Assembly: GCF_000716335.1 (NCBI RefSeq)
Contig: NZ_KL591013.1
Coordinates: forward strand, 62,001 to 126,000
Length of the DNA: 64,000 bases
Reading direction: 5' to 3'
Source of the DNA: Streptomyces sp. NRRL S-118
Lineage (GTDB): Bacteria; Actinomycetota; Actinomycetes; Streptomycetales; Streptomycetaceae
Shown here piece by piece: positions 63,009 to 64,000 of the stretch. The notes beneath the pieces were generated by a model. The model was not told the origin of the DNA. It worked only from the letters and a program-made list of their open reading frames with translations, and searched no databases. How positions within the stretch are numbered: position 1 is the first letter of the stretch; each line of letters begins with the position of its first letter. The position numbers were made by a program, and so were the translations under genes.

Positions 63009-64000
63009 TTACGCGTAGGCGGCGAACGCCTTGGTGAAGGCGAGCGGCTGCTGGAGGATCGAGCTGCACGTGGCGTCCGCGTGGTTCACCGCCCCGCCGG
63101 CGCACTGCTTGTCCCGCGTCGAGGACCACATCGACAGCCGGCCGATGCCCTTGGACCGCGCGAAGTCCACCAGCTGCGTGGCGTCCTCGACGGTGAAGAT
63201 CTCGGTGGTCACGTCGTTGACGCCGATCATCGGGGTGACCGCGACGGCCTTCCAGGCGGCCGCGTCCGACAGCCCCAGCACTCCCTTGAGCTGCGCCTGC
63301 GTGGCGGTCGCCGCCTGGATCGCGTAGGTGCCCATGTCCCCGCTGTACGCGGGGCCGTAGTCCATCGCCATGATGTTGACCGTGTCGACGCGCACGCCGT
63401 TCTTCCTCGCGTCGGCGAGGAGGTCCACGCCCGCCTGGGTCAGCCCCTCGGGCATCACCGGCAGCGTGAACGACACGTCGAGCCCGGGGTGCGCCTTCTG
63501 GAGCTGCGCGATGGCCTGCGCGCGGCGGCTGTTGGCGGCGGTGTCGGGCAGCGCCGCACCCTCGATGTCGAAGTCCACCTTGGTGAGCCGGTACCGGTCG
63601 ACGACCTTGCCGTACGCGGCGGCCAGATCCCCGGCCGTGGCGCAGTTGAGCGCCAGCTCGTGCCCGGCGGCGCCGCCGAAGGAGATCCGTACGTCACCGC
63701 CCTGGGCGCGCAGCGCGCCGATCTGGGCGGCGACCTTGTCGTTCGCGAGGTCGGTGACACCGCCCCACAGCGGGGCGCAGGTGCCGCCGGAGGTGATGAA
63801 GGCGAGGGTGAACTCCTTGACGCCCGTCCGGGCGGCGGTGTCGAGCAGGTCGTACGCCGGGTGCAGCGAGGTGTCGACGTACGGCGCGAAGCGCGCGCCC
63901 GCCGCGGTGCCGCCGTCCCCGCCGGGGGCGGGTGTCGTCCCCGTGGCCGTCGGCGCGGGGCTCGTCCCGGTGGCCGTCGGCGTGGGGGCCGGGGTGGGCT
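63009..64000 (-). CDS. GH18 chitinase, C-terminal catalytic domain (5' end cut by window)
   Basis: The leftward frame is open from the right edge to TAA at 63011-63009, 330 codons visible. The first 30 residues are a Pro/Thr-rich linker with repeated PTATGT, typical after a carbohydrate-binding domain that would lie outside the window. The catalytic domain begins FAPYVDTSLHP; SFGGAAG and KVDFDIEG (DxxDxDxE with the acid Glu at 63563-63561) are the GH18 signatures; DTVNIMAMDYGP and MWSSTRDKQC follow. Secreted chitinase by family, though the signal peptide is not in view. Catalytic residues are complete. Confidence 0.9.
   Translation of the reverse strand, partial: PTPAPTPTATGTSPAPTATGTTPAPGGDGGTAAGARFAPYVDTSLHPAYDLLDTAARTGVKEFTLAFITSGGTCAPLWGGVTDLANDKVAAQIGALRAQGGDVRISFGGAAGHELALNCATAGDLAAAYGKVVDRYRLTKVDFDIEGAALPDTAANSRRAQAIAQLQKAHPGLDVSFTLPVMPEGLTQAGVDLLADARKNGVRVDTVNIMAMDYGPAYSGDMGTYAIQAATATQAQLKGVLGLSDAAAWKAVAVTPMIGVNDVTTEIFTVEDATQLVDFARSKGIGRLSMWSSTRDKQCAGGAVNHADATCSSILQQPLAFTKAFAAYA

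Overview
The window is very GC-rich chromosomal DNA with strong third-position GC bias, GTG/TTG starts, many 4-bp start/stop overlaps and perfect GC-rich hairpin terminators. Gene content and order point to Streptomyces. From memory (not searched), the order leucine-catabolism operon, desEFABCD, GH20 hexosaminidase, glmS, adpA, orn, tRNA-His, cebR-cebEFG-bglC matches the core chromosome of model streptomycetes. No phage, IS element, CRISPR array or large biosynthetic cluster is visible; most of the window is conserved core with small accessory insertions.

Layout. 1-2030: 5' part of a RecD2-type helicase, running off the left edge. 2360-6656: a three-gene, translationally coupled sugar-catabolism operon (isomerase, DUF993 aldolase-like protein, Gfo/Idh dehydrogenase) divergent from a LacI regulator, with a palindromic operator between. 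6697-9706: a collapsed Uma2-like gene, a second TIM-barrel isomerase, a DMT exporter and its divergent LysR regulator. 9707-14906: a repeat-rich gap, a secreted GH3 enzyme, a duplicated-domain lipoprotein, an S37 peptidase and a small secreted protein. 15023-19846: a fused ABC exporter with one degenerate ATP site, and a beta-lactamase-like protein. 19940-24644: a ThDP-dependent enzyme, a ureohydrolase and a PucR regulator. 24751-28867: an LCAD-like acyl-CoA dehydrogenase, a TesB thioesterase, a phosphatase-family protein and a DUF418 membrane protein.

29017-35512: TetR repressor divergent from a leucine/isovalerate degradation operon (acyl-CoA carboxylase beta and alpha, HMG-CoA lyase, acyl-CoA dehydrogenase), with two TetR-type palindromes between. 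35715-42833: desferrioxamine locus desEF and desABCD, each unit preceded by an iron box, closed by a perfect terminator. 42886-47846: GH20 hexosaminidase with a DasR-like site, DUF4429/SHOCT protein, a small protein and glmS, so GlcNAc release lies close to amino-sugar synthesis. 48000-52589: SatP-like transporter, universal stress protein, a small membrane protein, adpA (with an in-frame TTA codon), orn and tRNA-His. 52692-55940: a frameshifted DinB-like gene, a DUF4352 protein, a relic of a GH48-type cellulase and a beta-propeller membrane protein. 56640-62850: the cellobiose/cellotriose uptake system cebR, cebEFG and bglC with three identical 14-bp CebR operators, the last overlapping the bglC ribosome binding site. 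63009-64000: C-terminal catalytic domain of a GH18 chitinase, running off the right edge.

Theme: nutrient sensing and polymer use (cellulose, chitin), iron acquisition, branched-chain amino acid breakdown and the developmental regulator AdpA. The most interesting leads are the undescribed sugar operon at 2360-6656, the operator/RBS fusion at bglC, the hairpin between adpA and orn, the PucR leader palindrome, and three gene relics each showing single-base frame breaks.
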